From Microbacterium sp. 67-17 (GTDB lineage Bacteria > Actinomycetota > Actinomycetes > Actinomycetales > Microbacteriaceae), in NCBI RefSeq assembly GCF_001898325.1, contig NZ_MKTR01000034.1, positions 294,597 through 358,596 of the forward strand: 64,000 nt of DNA, read 5' to 3'. Position 1 is the stretch's first letter; every line of letters starts with the position of its first letter. Both the position numbers and the translations under genes were made by a program. Below the pieces are notes generated by a model that saw nothing but the letters and a program-made list of their open reading frames with translations, made no database searches and was not told the DNA's origin. Positions 1 through 8,630 of the stretch are shown here, one piece after another.

Positions 1-402
1 ACCCGCCGACGGAACCGAGCCCGCGTCCGATGTCGCATACGAACCCCACCGCCGGTCGGCAACCCAGAGTGCCTCGACGATCACCACTCCGCACGCCTCG
101 GCTCGACGCTCGATTCCCGCGACAAGGGCGCGAGCCGGGGCATCCGTCTCGCCGTAGACGACGATCGCGCAGCCGTCGGCCTCGGGCACCCGGCACACGA
201 GCCCCATCATGGTCGCCGCGATCTCATCGGCGCGGTCGTCGTCGGGTGGGAGGTCCAGGCGCAGGGCGCCGCGGCTGCGTCCGCGCCGGAACGGCACCAG
301 AACGACGCTGCGCTGCGGAACGAACCCGAGGAGGCGAGGAACGACAGTGAGGAACTCGGCAGGAGAGGTCGCATGGATGATCGGAGTCATGGGAACGAGC
401 AT
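1..402 (-). CDS. DUF4192 family protein, N-terminal part (runs off the window)
   Basis: The reading frame is open from an ATG at 402 down to base 1 with no stop, giving the first 134 residues of a protein cut by the window edge. Residues 24-36 (LLGFVPQRSVVLV) match the opening motif of the actinobacterial DUF4192 family, and a segment on acidic DDD followed by IAATMMGLV fits the next helix of that family. The function of DUF4192 is not established. A second in-frame ATG lies at 390; neither start has a clear ribosome binding site, so the start is uncertain by four codons. It is divergent from the small membrane protein at 500. Family call good, start moderate. Confidence 0.7.
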   Translation of the reverse strand, partial: MLVPMTPIIHATSPAEFLTVVPRLLGFVPQRSVVLVPFRRGRSRGALRLDLPPDDDRADEIAATMMGLVCRVPEADGCAIVVYGETDAPARALVAGIERRAEACGVVIVEALWVADRRWGSYATSDAGSVPSAG

Positions 403-499
403 GCGATCCGAGCCGAGCCGCCCCGTAGGTTGGCGCCGCGGACGGGGATAGGTGAGGCTCGAGGTCACCTGGGGAGAGGGGGCCGCGTATCCTGGAAGC

Positions 500-688
500 G
501 TGGACAACTTCTGGGTGGCGGCGCTGTGGGCGATCCTGCCGACGATCGTTGTAAGCGCCCTGTTCTTCTGGATCCTTCGGAGCATCATCCGCGCCGACCG
601 CAACGAGCGCCGCGAGTACGCGCGCATCGAAGCCGAGGAACGCGCGGCGCGCGGGCTTCCTCCGGCGCCCGCGGCAACCGAGCAGTAA
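500..688 (+). CDS. Small single-pass membrane protein (62 aa)
   Basis: Starting at GTG 500, the protein has one hydrophobic helix (about residues 4-26) followed by a strongly charged cytoplasmic-type tail rich in Arg and Glu and ending PPAPAATEQ. The frame also opens upstream at 452, but GTG 500 is preferred because a TATCCT -10 box (488-493) begins exactly 12 bases before it, the layout of a leaderless actinobacterial gene. I do not recognise a named family; similar short membrane proteins are common in Microbacteriaceae. It precedes the cardiolipin synthase gene by 54 bases and could be transcribed with it. Confidence 0.6.
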   Translation: MDNFWVAALWAILPTIVVSALFFWILRSIIRADRNERREYARIEAEERAARGLPPAPAATEQ

Positions 689-742
689 CCCAAGTTCCCA
701 CTACGCTGGCGTGAGAAACGTCACAGCGGAGGGAGCTGACGC

Positions 743-2260
743 ATGGTGCTTGCACGGCTTGTGCCGTTGACGTCCGGCGGTGACGTCGATGTGACCGTCG
801 ACCTCCCCGACATCGCGTTCTGGTGGCTTCTCGCGCTCTTCCTGTTCGATCTCAGCATCCGTATTGCGGCGATCATCATCATCCCGCGCAACCGCCGCCC
901 CACCTCGGCGATGGCGTGGTTGCTCGCCATCTACTTCATCCCGATCGTCGGTGTACTCCTGTTCCTGCTGATCGGCAACCCGCGACTGCCGCGCAAGAAA
1001 CGCCAGCAGCAGGAGCAGATCAACACCGCACTGCGCGAGAACGGCGAGAGCATCTCTGTCGGAACGCTCCGGCCCGGCGCGCCGGCCTGGTTCACGGGGC
1101 TCGTCGATCTGAACACCAACCTGGGCGCGATGCCGCTCACCGGTGACAACCAGGCCACCCTCATCTCGGAGTATCAGGCAAGCCTGGATGCCATGGCCGA
1201 GGCCATTCGAGGCGCCCAGAGCTACGTGCACGTCGAGTTCTACATCCTGCAAACCGACGCATCGACCGACAATTTCTTCGCGGCACTCGAAGAGGTCGCG
1301 GCCCGCGGCGTCACCGTCCGGGTGCTCCTGGACCACTGGGCCAACCGCGGCAAGCCGTTCTACAAGAAGACGCTGCGCCGACTCGATCGGATGGGGGCGG
1401 CGTGGAAGCTCATGCTCCCCGTGCAGCCACTGAAGGGCAAGTGGCAGCGCCCCGACCTGCGCAACCACCGCAAGCTCCTCGTCGTCGACGGCAACGTCGC
1501 GTTCGTGGGGTCGCAGAACGTGACCGACTCGACCTACAACCTGAAGAAGAACATCAAGCGAGGCCTGCACTGGGTCGACCTCATGGCGCGCGTCGAAGGA
1601 CCGGTCGTCTCCTCGATCGACGTGGTGTTCCTCTCGGACTGGTACAGCGAGACCGGCGAAATCCTCACCGACCAGGTTGATCTGTCATCCGCCCCCGACT
1701 CGGGAGGCAATCTCGACTGCCAGATCGTTCCATCCGGTCCGGGGTTCGAGTACCAGAACAACCTCAAGCTGTTCATGGGACTCCTGTTCGCGGCGCGCGA
1801 GAAGATCATCGTCGTCAGCCCCTACTTCGTGCCCGAAGAGTCGCTGCTTCTCTCGCTCGTCACCGCCTGCCAGCGCGGCATCCACGTCGAGCTGTTTGTC
1901 TCTGAAGAGGGCGATCAGGCGATGGTCTACCACGCCCAGCGCAGCTACTACGAGGCCCTCCTTCGTGCCGGCGTCAAGATCTGGATGTACAAGAAGCCCT
2001 TCATCCTGCATTCGAAGAGCCTCACGATCGACGACGATGTTGCCGTCATCGGCTCGAGCAACATGGACATGCGTTCCTTCGGCCTCAACATGGAGATCTC
2101 GATGATGGTGCGCGGCGAGGAGTTCGTCGCCGACATGCGTCGCGTTGAGGCCGAGTACCGGTCGCTCAGCCGCGAGCTCACGCTCGAGGAGTGGATGAAG
2201 CAACCACTCAGGTCCACGGTGTTGGATAATCTCGCCCGACTCACCTCTGCGCTCCAGTAG
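743..2260 (+). CDS. cls: Cardiolipin synthase (phospholipase D superfamily)
   Basis: The 505-residue protein has two N-terminal membrane helices (about 24-47 and 56-77) and two phosphatidyltransferase HKD motifs: HRKLLVVD starting at His242 and HSKSLTID starting at His423, each followed by the usual GSxN (GSQN, GSSN). This is the bacterial cardiolipin synthase architecture, condensing phosphatidylglycerol or CDP-diacylglycerol-derived lipid at the membrane. Length is normal. ATG 743 follows a purine-rich GGAGGGAG about nine bases upstream, and a TACGCT box at 702-707 would give a short leader. Both active-site halves look intact. Confidence 0.93.
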   Translation: MVLARLVPLTSGGDVDVTVDLPDIAFWWLLALFLFDLSIRIAAIIIIPRNRRPTSAMAWLLAIYFIPIVGVLLFLLIGNPRLPRKKRQQQEQINTALRENGESISVGTLRPGAPAWFTGLVDLNTNLGAMPLTGDNQATLISEYQASLDAMAEAIRGAQSYVHVEFYILQTDASTDNFFAALEEVAARGVTVRVLLDHWANRGKPFYKKTLRRLDRMGAAWKLMLPVQPLKGKWQRPDLRNHRKLLVVDGNVAFVGSQNVTDSTYNLKKNIKRGLHWVDLMARVEGPVVSSIDVVFLSDWYSETGEILTDQVDLSSAPDSGGNLDCQIVPSGPGFEYQNNLKLFMGLLFAAREKIIVVSPYFVPEESLLLSLVTACQRGIHVELFVSEEGDQAMVYHAQRSYYEALLRAGVKIWMYKKPFILHSKSLTIDDDVAVIGSSNMDMRSFGLNMEISMMVRGEEFVADMRRVEAEYRSLSRELTLEEWMKQPLRSTVLDNLARLTSALQ

Positions 2261-2282
2261 CAGCGCCGCATCAAGGAGCCTC

Positions 2283-2978
2283 ATGAAACGCCGTGTCCTT
2301 GCATCCCTCGTCCTCGGCGCGGTAGCCGCGCTCAGCCTCACCGGCTGCCTCAGCAGTTCTGATGCACCCGCGGGCCAGGAGACCGACGTGAACGCCGCCT
2401 GGCTTGACGACGGTCGAATCATCGCGCTCGTGACCACCGGATCAAGCAGTTGCGTGCCGGTTGCCGACAGCGCCGAGATCAACCAGGACGGCGCACTCGC
2501 TGTCGAGCTCTCGTTGCCGGATGCCGACCAGCCCTGCACCGCGGACCTTGCGCCGCGCGCGACGCTCGTGCCGGTACCCGAGGGCGTCGACCCGTTTCAG
2601 GACCTCGTGATCTGGGCGACCGGCGAGGGCTACTACGGCGATGTGACGCTTCCTGGAGTCTCGGGCCTCGCCGGCCCGGGTGGATCGACCGACTACGAGC
2701 CGACCGCGGGTTGGACTCAGCAGCAGGGCCAGTTCGTCATCCTCACCTGGGGGTCGTCGAGCTGCGTGCCGGTCGTCGAGACGAGCGAGGTCACCGCGGA
2801 TGCCGAGGTGACAGTCACGTTCCAGGAGCCGCCGGCTAACCAGGCGTGCACGATGGACATGGCGCCGCGCACGAACTTCGGTTTCGCCGACGGGCTGTCG
2901 GGCGTCGCGGACGTGCAGCTCGTGCTGAGCGGCGACTCGTTCGACCAGACGATCCCGATCTACGGCACCAGCGACTGA
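2283..2978 (+). CDS. Secreted lipoprotein with an internal duplication
   Basis: A lipoprotein signal (MKRR, hydrophobic core, lipobox LTGC with Cys22) leads a 231-residue exported protein. The mature part holds two copies of one unit: GSSSCVPV around Cys57 and again around Cys161, each followed some 30 residues later by a second Cys and then LAPR or MAPR. The cysteine spacing suggests one disulfide per repeat. No enzyme motif is visible and I do not recognise a named family. AAGGAG precedes ATG 2283, only 22 bases after cls, so co-transcription with cls is likely. Confidence 0.75.
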   Translation: MKRRVLASLVLGAVAALSLTGCLSSSDAPAGQETDVNAAWLDDGRIIALVTTGSSSCVPVADSAEINQDGALAVELSLPDADQPCTADLAPRATLVPVPEGVDPFQDLVIWATGEGYYGDVTLPGVSGLAGPGGSTDYEPTAGWTQQQGQFVILTWGSSSCVPVVETSEVTADAEVTVTFQEPPANQACTMDMAPRTNFGFADGLSGVADVQLVLSGDSFDQTIPIYGTSD

Positions 2979-3001
2979 CCCATCGCGCCGCGCTCCGCGC
3001 G

Positions 3002-3065
3002 CATTCATTTGCCGCAACACGCCGCGCCCCGATCCGGTGCCGCGCAGTTTGCGGCAAACGAACCG
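3002..3065. repeat. Palindromic repeat, copy A
   Basis: The left arm (ATTCATTTGCCGCAACACGCC) is answered by an inverted right arm (TTTGCGGCAAACGAACCG) about 30 bases later. The same arms recur at 3088, 3199, 4335 and, inverted, at 5400. It directly follows the lipoprotein gene stop and could also act as its terminator. Confidence 0.75.
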
Positions 3066-3087
3066 TTGCTCGCTGGCTGAGGCATCC

Positions 3088-3147
3088 GTTCACTTGCCGC
3101 AACACGCCTTACCGAGCTGCGCATCCCGCAGGTTGGGGCAACCGAAC
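3088..3147. repeat. Palindromic repeat, copy B
   Basis: The left arm CGTTCACTTGCCGCAACACG is near-identical to copies A, C and D. The right arm is diverged (GTTGGGGCAACCGAAC), so the palindrome is imperfect. Confidence 0.7.
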
Positions 3148-3198
3148 TGATGCTGCCCGCCCCAGCATCCGGTGGACCTCGCCGCGCGTCGGTCCGTC

Positions 3199-3245
3199 TT
3201 CGCTTGCCGCAACACGCCGTGCCCCGATCCCGGACCCCGCGGTTT
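3199..3245. repeat. Palindromic repeat, copy C (degenerate)
   Basis: The left arm CGCTTGCCGCAACACGCCGT is intact and its inner bases (GCCCCGATCC) repeat copy A. The right arm is hardly recognisable. It lies upstream of the DUF559-like gene. Confidence 0.6.
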
Positions 3246-3368
3246 GAAGCATGTGAGGCCCGACGTGCCGTCGATCCGCTCCTCCCGGCAGGGCGGTTCG
3301 GCGCGAGTTGTCCCCGGATTCGCCCGTGGTGCGCCGTCCCTGGGAGTGGCGCTGGTGATGCTGAACGG

Positions 3369-4331
3369 ATGCCGCACCCCGCGCCCCTTCCCGATGGACT
3401 CGTGCCTCCGTTCTCTGTGGCGGCCGCTCGCCGTCTCGGTGTGCCGGAGGCGCGGCTGCGGCGAAAGGACCTCTCCCGCCCGTTCCATGGTGTGCGCTCG
3501 GTCGACGGCGACGCGGCGGATGACGGCGAAGCGTCGATCGTTCGCCGGGCGATTGAGTACTCGCAACGGATGCGGGAGGAGGAGTTCTTCAGTCATGTGA
3601 CTGCCGCCATCTTGTGGGGGCTGCCACTGCCGCCCCAGCGGATGCTCACGAGAAATCGTGGCGATGCGGCGATGCCGCGTCCGCTGGACGTTGGGGTCAC
3701 TCTGCCGGCGCGCGCGGGCCGCGCCCGCGGCATCCGGGGCCGGTCGGTCTCGCCGCACCTCGCGGAGGTGTGCACCCACCCCGCAACCGGCCTGCGCGTA
3801 TCGACGCCCGCAACGGTGTGGGCAGAACTCGCCGCTGAACTCGTGCTCGAGGACCTCATTGCTGTCGGCGACGCCGCAGTGCGCGAGCCGATGTGGGACA
3901 TGGATGCCGCAGCCCTGGCATCCCTCGCAGATCTCGACCGGGCTCTGCACGCCGGTCGCCGACTCGGTATCGAGCGATTGCGTGCTGCGCGTCCCCTGGT
4001 TCGGGCTCGCTCAAGGTCGCGCCCGGAGACTCATTTGCGTCTGGCCGTTCTCCACGCAGGATTGCCCGAGCCCGAATGCAACTGGCCGGTCTTGGACGGG
4101 GATCGACTGCTCGCACTTCTCGATCTCGCCTATCCCGCAAAGGGTGTGTGTTTCGAGTACGAGGGAGAGCATCACCTGCGGGATGCAGAGCAGTGGGCGC
4201 GGGACATTCGGCGCCACGAGATGCTCGTCGAACGTGGTTGGCGGATCGTGAGGGTCACGAAGGACGATCTCTATCTCCACCGCGGGGAGCTGTTCACCCG
4301 CATCCGTCTCGCTCTTGCGGCCCGGTACTGA
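3369..4331 (+). CDS. DUF559/Vsr-like PD-(D/E)XK-fold protein (AbiEi-like layout)
   Basis: From ATG 3369 the protein is 320 residues. The N-terminal two thirds resemble the proteins often annotated as AbiEi-type antitoxins in actinobacteria (RRLGVPEARLRR, then an RGRSVSPHL segment). The C-terminal part has the DUF559/Vsr endonuclease-fold signature: FEYEGEHHL around Glu263-His268, then RDIRRHEMLVERGWRIVRVT and a terminal helix. Whether it cuts DNA is unknown. The open frame extends back to 3150, but that would translate through repeat copies B and C, so ATG 3369 is chosen; the ribosome binding site is weak. The gene is flanked on both sides by palindromic repeats. Confidence 0.65.
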   Translation: MPHPAPLPDGLVPPFSVAAARRLGVPEARLRRKDLSRPFHGVRSVDGDAADDGEASIVRRAIEYSQRMREEEFFSHVTAAILWGLPLPPQRMLTRNRGDAAMPRPLDVGVTLPARAGRARGIRGRSVSPHLAEVCTHPATGLRVSTPATVWAELAAELVLEDLIAVGDAAVREPMWDMDAAALASLADLDRALHAGRRLGIERLRAARPLVRARSRSRPETHLRLAVLHAGLPEPECNWPVLDGDRLLALLDLAYPAKGVCFEYEGEHHLRDAEQWARDIRRHEMLVERGWRIVRVTKDDLYLHRGELFTRIRLALAARY

Positions 4332-4334
4332 CAC

Positions 4335-4396
4335 CGTTCACTTGCCGCAACACGCCGTGAGCGACGGTGCCCGGGCACGGCATGGGGCAAGCGAAC
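4335..4396. repeat. Palindromic repeat, copy D
   Basis: It begins four bases after the stop of the DUF559-like gene. The left arm CGTTCACTTGCCGCAACACG is identical to copy B, and the right arm (GGGGCAAGCGAACG) is inverted, with a GC-rich hairpin core (GTGCCCGGGCAC) inside. Confidence 0.75.
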
Positions 4397-4439
4397 GATT
4401 GCCGGCACAGAGTGCGGCGACGAGCGGGCGGGCGGATGC

Positions 4440-4682
4440 CTAGCGCACGTCCGCGCGGACGAGGAGGTCCCCGACCTCGCAATCCAGGGCGCGGCAGATC
4501 GCTGAGAGGGTGGAGTAACGGATGGCGCGAGCGCGATCGTTCTTGAGGATCGACAGGTTCACCACCGAAACGCCGACCAGTTCTGACAGTCTCGTCAGCG
4601 TCATCCCGCGTTCGGCGAGCAACTCATCGAGGCGACAGTGGATGCCGCTGGGGCCGTCATCCTCGACCTCGGCGGGGCTCAC
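4440..4682 (-). CDS. XRE-family helix-turn-helix regulator (YozG-like, 80 aa)
   Basis: A compact Cro/C1-type helix-turn-helix occupies most of the protein: LDELLAERGMTLTRLSELV, then VSVVNLSILKND as recognition helix, then the LSAICRALDCEVGDLL helix typical of YozG-like regulators. Such regulators are commonly coded next to DUF2975-type membrane proteins. GTG 4682 overlaps the stop of the upstream membrane gene by four bases (GTGA), so the two are translationally coupled. It probably controls its own operon through the palindrome at 5316-5350. Confidence 0.85.
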   Translation of the reverse strand: MSPAEVEDDGPSGIHCRLDELLAERGMTLTRLSELVGVSVVNLSILKNDRARAIRYSTLSAICRALDCEVGDLLVRADVR

Positions 4683-5302
4683 ACGAGCCCTTCGGTGTCG
4701 CGCTGCATGCGATCGCCGACCATGAATACTGTCGTGCCAAGTGCGCCGAGGAAGGCGATGCCGAAGAGCTGGGCGAGATTCGCCGACAAGACGACGTTGT
4801 CAAAGTCGCCCCCGGAGATTGCTGCAAACGCTCCGTTCGCGCCCATGTTGCCGAAGAAGGGTGCCAGTGCCACGCCGGCAAAGCCTGCTGTCGCAGCCGT
4901 GCCGATGAGGGTCGTATTGCGGCGGCCGAACACTCTGCCGCGCAGAATGCTCCACATCACCAGCAGGAGACTCGTCACGACCGTTGCTACAGCGGCAACC
5001 ACCACCGCCTGTTCCAGGACCAACGCCACCACGGATGCCAACGGGAGTTGATCGGCGAGAAGGTAGGCGGAATCGAGCTCGACTGTGACGGTGTCGCCAT
5101 CCGGTCCGATGGGCGCCTGAGCCGCCGTCCCGGCGAACTCCGCGAACACCCGAGTGGCCGAGTCGGTGAACAGCTCGACGATGTTCGACACTGCACTTAT
5201 CGCGCTGGTCACGACCAAGAGCGCCCCGGTGACGAAGAACACTGACATTGCGATCGTGTCCCCACGAGAGAGAACTCGGTAAGGGCTGGCTGTGGATGCC
5301 AT
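4679..5302 (-). CDS. DUF2975-like four-helix membrane protein
   Basis: The 207-residue protein has four hydrophobic segments (about residues 17-40, 85-112, 128-150 and 170-195) and an extracellular loop with polar, acidic residues after the first. This topology plus the coupled YozG-like XRE gene is the usual arrangement of DUF2975 proteins; the family call comes from architecture and context rather than a diagnostic motif. Function is unknown. ATG 5302 is preceded by GGAGG at a good distance. Its last codons overlap the XRE start by four bases. Confidence 0.65.
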   Translation of the reverse strand: MASTASPYRVLSRGDTIAMSVFFVTGALLVVTSAISAVSNIVELFTDSATRVFAEFAGTAAQAPIGPDGDTVTVELDSAYLLADQLPLASVVALVLEQAVVVAAVATVVTSLLLVMWSILRGRVFGRRNTTLIGTAATAGFAGVALAPFFGNMGANGAFAAISGGDFDNVVLSANLAQLFGIAFLGALGTTVFMVGDRMQRDTEGLV

Positions 5303-5315
5303 TCAAACCTCCGCG

Positions 5316-5350
5316 CATATCGATAAACGTTGTTATTGGAAAACGATATG
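5316..5350. promoter_or_regulatory. Candidate operator/promoter of the DUF2975-XRE pair
   Basis: The inverted repeat CATATCG (5316-5322) and CGATATG (5344-5350) brackets an AT-rich spacer just upstream of the ribosome binding site of the 5302 gene. AT-rich DNA of this kind is rare in the window. A YozG-like regulator is coded in the same operon, so autoregulation here is the natural inference. Confidence 0.5.
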
Positions 5351-5399
5351 CTGCAGACGGCGAGTTGGTCAACAGCCAGGTTGGTGCACACGTTCGGGA

Positions 5400-5461
5400 T
5401 TCGGTTGCCCCGATTCGCGCTCGGCGGGCTGGGGTCGCGGCGTGTGGCGGCAAACGAACGA
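5400..5461. repeat. Palindromic repeat, copy E (opposite orientation)
   Basis: Read on the minus strand it begins CGTTCGTTTGCCGCCACACG, matching the left arms of copies A-D, and ends GGGGCAACCGAA as in copy B. It lies between the DUF2975-like gene and clpC. Confidence 0.6.
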
Positions 5462-5604
5462 ACGGATCCCGGCGCGAGCGCGCGCCAACCCTCGTATGCC
5501 CCTGGCGAACACGGGCATAGCCTTCGCGCCCGATCGTTACTCTCGATGTACGACGCCAGCAGTGGGTCAGCATCCAGCGACTCACCGGCCGAAGGAGTAA
5601 GCGG

Positions 5605-8133
5605 ATGTTCGAGAGATTCACCGACCGTGCCCGTCGCGTGGTTGTGCTCGCCCAAGAAGAGGCGAAGATGCTCAACCACAACTACATCGGCACCGAGCAC
5701 ATCCTCCTGGGTCTGATCCACGAGGGTGAGGGCGTTGCTGCCAAGGCGCTCGAGTCGCTCGGCATTTCGCTCGATGCCGTTCGCGAGCAGGTACAAGACA
5801 TCATCGGCCAGGGCCAGCAGCAGCCGACGGGTCACATCCCGTTCACGCCCCGCGCCAAGAAGGTTCTCGAGCTGTCCCTGCGCGAGGCACTGCAGCTCGG
5901 CCACAACTACATCGGCACCGAGCACATCCTGCTCGGCCTCATCCGCGAGGGTGAGGGCGTTGCCGCTCAGGTGCTCGTCAAGCTCGGCGCCGACCTCAAC
6001 AAGGTGCGCCAGCAGGTCATCCAGCTACTCTCGGGCTACCAGGGCAAGGAGCCCGCGGGTGTTGCATCCGGTGCCGGCGAGCAGGCCCAGGGAACCACGC
6101 AGGGTGGCTCGCAGGTGCTCGACCAGTTCGGACGCAACTTGACGCAGGCCGCGCGCGATAACAAGCTCGACCCCGTCATCGGTCGCGAGAAGGAGATCGA
6201 GCGGGTCATGCAGATCCTCTCGCGTCGCTCCAAGAACAACCCCGTGCTGATCGGTGAGCCCGGCGTCGGCAAGACCGCCGTCGTCGAGGGCCTCGCGCAG
6301 GCGATCGTGAAGGGCGACGTCCCTGAGACGCTGAAGGACAAGCAGCTCTACTCGCTCGACCTCGGCTCGCTCATCGCCGGATCCCGCTACCGCGGTGACT
6401 TCGAAGAGCGCCTCAAGAAGGTCACGAAGGAGATCCGCACCCGCGGCGACATCATCGTGTTCATCGACGAGATCCACACGCTCGTCGGTGCCGGTGCTGC
6501 CGAGGGTGCGATCGACGCGGCATCCATTCTGAAGCCGCTCCTCGCCCGCGGTGAGCTGCAGACGATCGGTGCCACGACGCTGGATGAGTACCGCAAGCAC
6601 TTCGAGAAGGATGCCGCGCTCGAGCGTCGCTTCCAGCCGATCCAGGTTGCAGAGCCGTCGCTGCCCCACGCGATCAACATCCTGAAGGGGCTGCGCGACC
6701 GGTACGAGGCGCACCACAAGGTGCAGATCACGGATGGCGCGATCGTCGCCGCCGCGAACCTCGCCGACCGCTACATCAGCGACCGCTTCCTGCCTGACAA
6801 GGCCATCGACCTGATCGATGAGGCTGGCGCGCGCCTGCGCCTGAGCATCCTGTCGAGCCCGCCGGAGCTTCGCGAGTTCGACGAGAAGATCGCGAAGGTG
6901 CGGGAGCAGAAGGAAGCGGCATCCGAGGACCAGGACTTCGAGAAGGCAGCGTCCTTGCGTGACGAGGAGAAGAGCCTGCTCGCCGAGCGTCTGCGCCTCG
7001 AGAAGCAGTGGCGTTCGGGTGAGGTCTCTTCGCCCGCCGTCGTCGACGAGGGTCTGATCGCCGAGGTGCTCGCGCAGGCCACCGGCATCCCGGTCTTCAA
7101 GCTCACCGAGGAGGAGTCCAGCCGCCTCGTCTTCATGGAGAAGGCGCTGCACCAGCGCGTCATCGGTCAGGAAGAGGCGATCGCGGCTCTGTCGAAGACG
7201 ATCCGTCGTCAGCGCGCGGGGCTGAAGGACCCGAAGCGCCCCTCGGGCTCGTTCATCTTCGCCGGCCCGACCGGCGTCGGAAAGACCGAGCTTGCCAAGG
7301 CGCTCGCCGAGTTCTTGTTCGACGACGAGGGCGCGCTGATCTCGCTCGACATGAGCGAGTTCGGTGAGAAGCACACCGTCTCTCGGCTGTTCGGTGCCCC
7401 TCCTGGCTTTGTCGGCTTCGAAGAGGGCGGCCAGCTCACCGAGAAGGTGCGTCGCAAGCCGTTCTCGGTCGTGCTGTTCGACGAGATCGAGAAGGCCCAC
7501 CCCGACATCTTCAACTCGCTCCTGCAGATCCTCGAAGAGGGTCGGTTGACCGACGGTCAGGGACGCGTCGTCGACTTCAAGAACACCGTCATCATCATGA
7601 CCACGAACCTCGGTTCGCAGGCGATCGCCGGCGGCCCGGTCGGGTTCCAGGTCGAGGGTGACACCGCGACGTCGTACGAGCGGATGAAGGGCAAGGTGAA
7701 CGAGGAGCTCAAGCGCCACTTCAAGCCCGAGTTCTTGAATCGCGTTGACGACATCATCGTGTTCCCCCAGCTCGACAAGGACGAACTGCGCCAGATCGTG
7801 GACCTGTTCACGAAGCGCCTCGGCGAGCGCCTGCTGGATCGCGACATGACCATCGAGCTGTCGCTGGCCGCGAAGGACCGCCTCATCGAGGTCGGGTTCG
7901 ACCCGGCCCTCGGTGCTCGCCCGCTGCGTCGCGCGATGCAGCACGAGATCGAGGACCAGCTCTCCGAGAAGATCCTGCACGGCGAACTCAACCCCGGCGA
8001 CCACGTCAAGGTGGATGCCGAGAACGGTCAGTTCCTGTTCGAGCACGGTCCGCGCGGCGAGAAGGTGGCAGTCGGTGTGATCTCCGGTGGCGACATCTCG
8101 ATCACGCCTGACCTGGCGATCACCTCGGACTGA
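5605..8133 (+). CDS. clpC: ATP-dependent Clp protease ATPase subunit ClpC
   Basis: The 842-residue AAA+ unfoldase feeds substrates to ClpP. The double Clp-N repeat is plain: [13 protein letters not shown] occurs twice in the first 125 residues. Two P-loops follow, GEPGVGKT at Gly217 and GPTGVGKT at Gly554, with Walker B boxes VFIDEIH and [14 protein letters not shown]-type coiled middle domain lies near residues 425-460 ([20 protein letters not shown]). The ClpP-docking loop PVGF is at about Val679. Length is normal for actinobacteria. GGAG lies upstream of ATG 5605. It is a stand-alone unit ended by a strong terminator. Confidence 0.97.
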   Translation: MFERFTDRARRVVVLAQEEAKMLNHNYIGTEHILLGLIHEGEGVAAKALESLGISLDAVREQVQDIIGQGQQQPTGHIPFTPRAKKVLELSLREALQLGHNYIGTEHILLGLIREGEGVAAQVLVKLGADLNKVRQQVIQLLSGYQGKEPAGVASGAGEQAQGTTQGGSQVLDQFGRNLTQAARDNKLDPVIGREKEIERVMQILSRRSKNNPVLIGEPGVGKTAVVEGLAQAIVKGDVPETLKDKQLYSLDLGSLIAGSRYRGDFEERLKKVTKEIRTRGDIIVFIDEIHTLVGAGAAEGAIDAASILKPLLARGELQTIGATTLDEYRKHFEKDAALERRFQPIQVAEPSLPHAINILKGLRDRYEAHHKVQITDGAIVAAANLADRYISDRFLPDKAIDLIDEAGARLRLSILSSPPELREFDEKIAKVREQKEAASEDQDFEKAASLRDEEKSLLAERLRLEKQWRSGEVSSPAVVDEGLIAEVLAQATGIPVFKLTEEESSRLVFMEKALHQRVIGQEEAIAALSKTIRRQRAGLKDPKRPSGSFIFAGPTGVGKTELAKALAEFLFDDEGALISLDMSEFGEKHTVSRLFGAPPGFVGFEEGGQLTEKVRRKPFSVVLFDEIEKAHPDIFNSLLQILEEGRLTDGQGRVVDFKNTVIIMTTNLGSQAIAGGPVGFQVEGDTATSYERMKGKVNEELKRHFKPEFLNRVDDIIVFPQLDKDELRQIVDLFTKRLGERLLDRDMTIELSLAAKDRLIEVGFDPALGARPLRRAMQHEIEDQLSEKILHGELNPGDHVKVDAENGQFLFEHGPRGEKVAVGVISGGDISITPDLAITSD

Positions 8134-8150
8134 TCCCGCACAGTCTGAGA

Positions 8151-8188
8151 GGGGACGGATGCTTCGGCATCCGTCCCCTTCGTCGTTT
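8151..8188 (+). terminator. Rho-independent terminator of clpC
   Basis: A perfect 12-bp stem, GGGGACGGATGC / GCATCCGTCCCC, with a TTCG loop is followed by the T-rich tail TTCGTCGTTT. It sits 17 bases after the clpC stop and between convergent genes. Confidence 0.9.
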
Positions 8189-8190
8189 GC

Positions 8191-8448
8191 TCAAGCCGCC
8201 GCGGAGGGCAGGGCGAGCGCGGCTACGGCTGTGTCGAGGATGATCGACTGCCGCACCTCGACCGCGTGGTCGTAGCGGGCGCCGGCGAGGGCGACATAGA
8301 CCCCGCCGACGATGTCGATGTAGCCCACGACCCGATCAGCCCGGTGCACTTCGTACGTGGTGGGACCGATGAGGACGACCGATTCTGCCGTCGGTGCGGG
8401 GTCTCGAGGTGCGGCAGCGGGCGTGGGGGTGGATGTCGTGGGGACCAT
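8191..8448 (-). CDS. Small hypothetical protein (85 aa)
   Basis: From ATG 8448, which follows a strong GGGAGGAG, the protein has a Thr/Pro/Ala-rich N-terminus and a compact domain with alternating beta-strand patterns (VVLIGPTTYEVHRADRVVGYI, then VYVALAGARYDHAVEV). No family is recognised and no membrane segment is present. The frame opens earlier at 8526, but the ribosome binding site decides for 8448. It converges on the clpC terminator. Confidence 0.55.
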   Translation of the reverse strand: MVPTTSTPTPAAAPRDPAPTAESVVLIGPTTYEVHRADRVVGYIDIVGGVYVALAGARYDHAVEVRQSIILDTAVAALALPSAAA

Positions 8449-8630
8449 GGTGGCTCCTCCCGTAGAAGGGAACTGCTCCTGAAGGGTCCACCCGCACCGC
8501 GCAAAACGGTGGGGGCTTGACATCACCGCGCGATCGGTGGTGCTACCTCGATCATCCGCCGCGCCAGTGGATCCGGGAAGGGGGTGCGCCTGGCAGAGTC
8601 CTCGGAGAGTTCGCGCTCTAGGCTGGGAGG

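Noticed and set aside
3002-3245. CRISPR-like array of short repeats
   Set aside because: Spacing is irregular, the units are palindromic and partly degenerate, and no cas genes are present.
3150-3368. N-terminal extension of the DUF559-like protein
   Set aside because: It would translate palindromic repeat copies B and C; the protein has a natural start at 3369.
6025-8046. Long minus-strand open frame (673 codons) opposite clpC
   Set aside because: It mirrors the codon bias of clpC, has a low-complexity Leu/Arg/Asp composition, no ribosome binding site and no family match.
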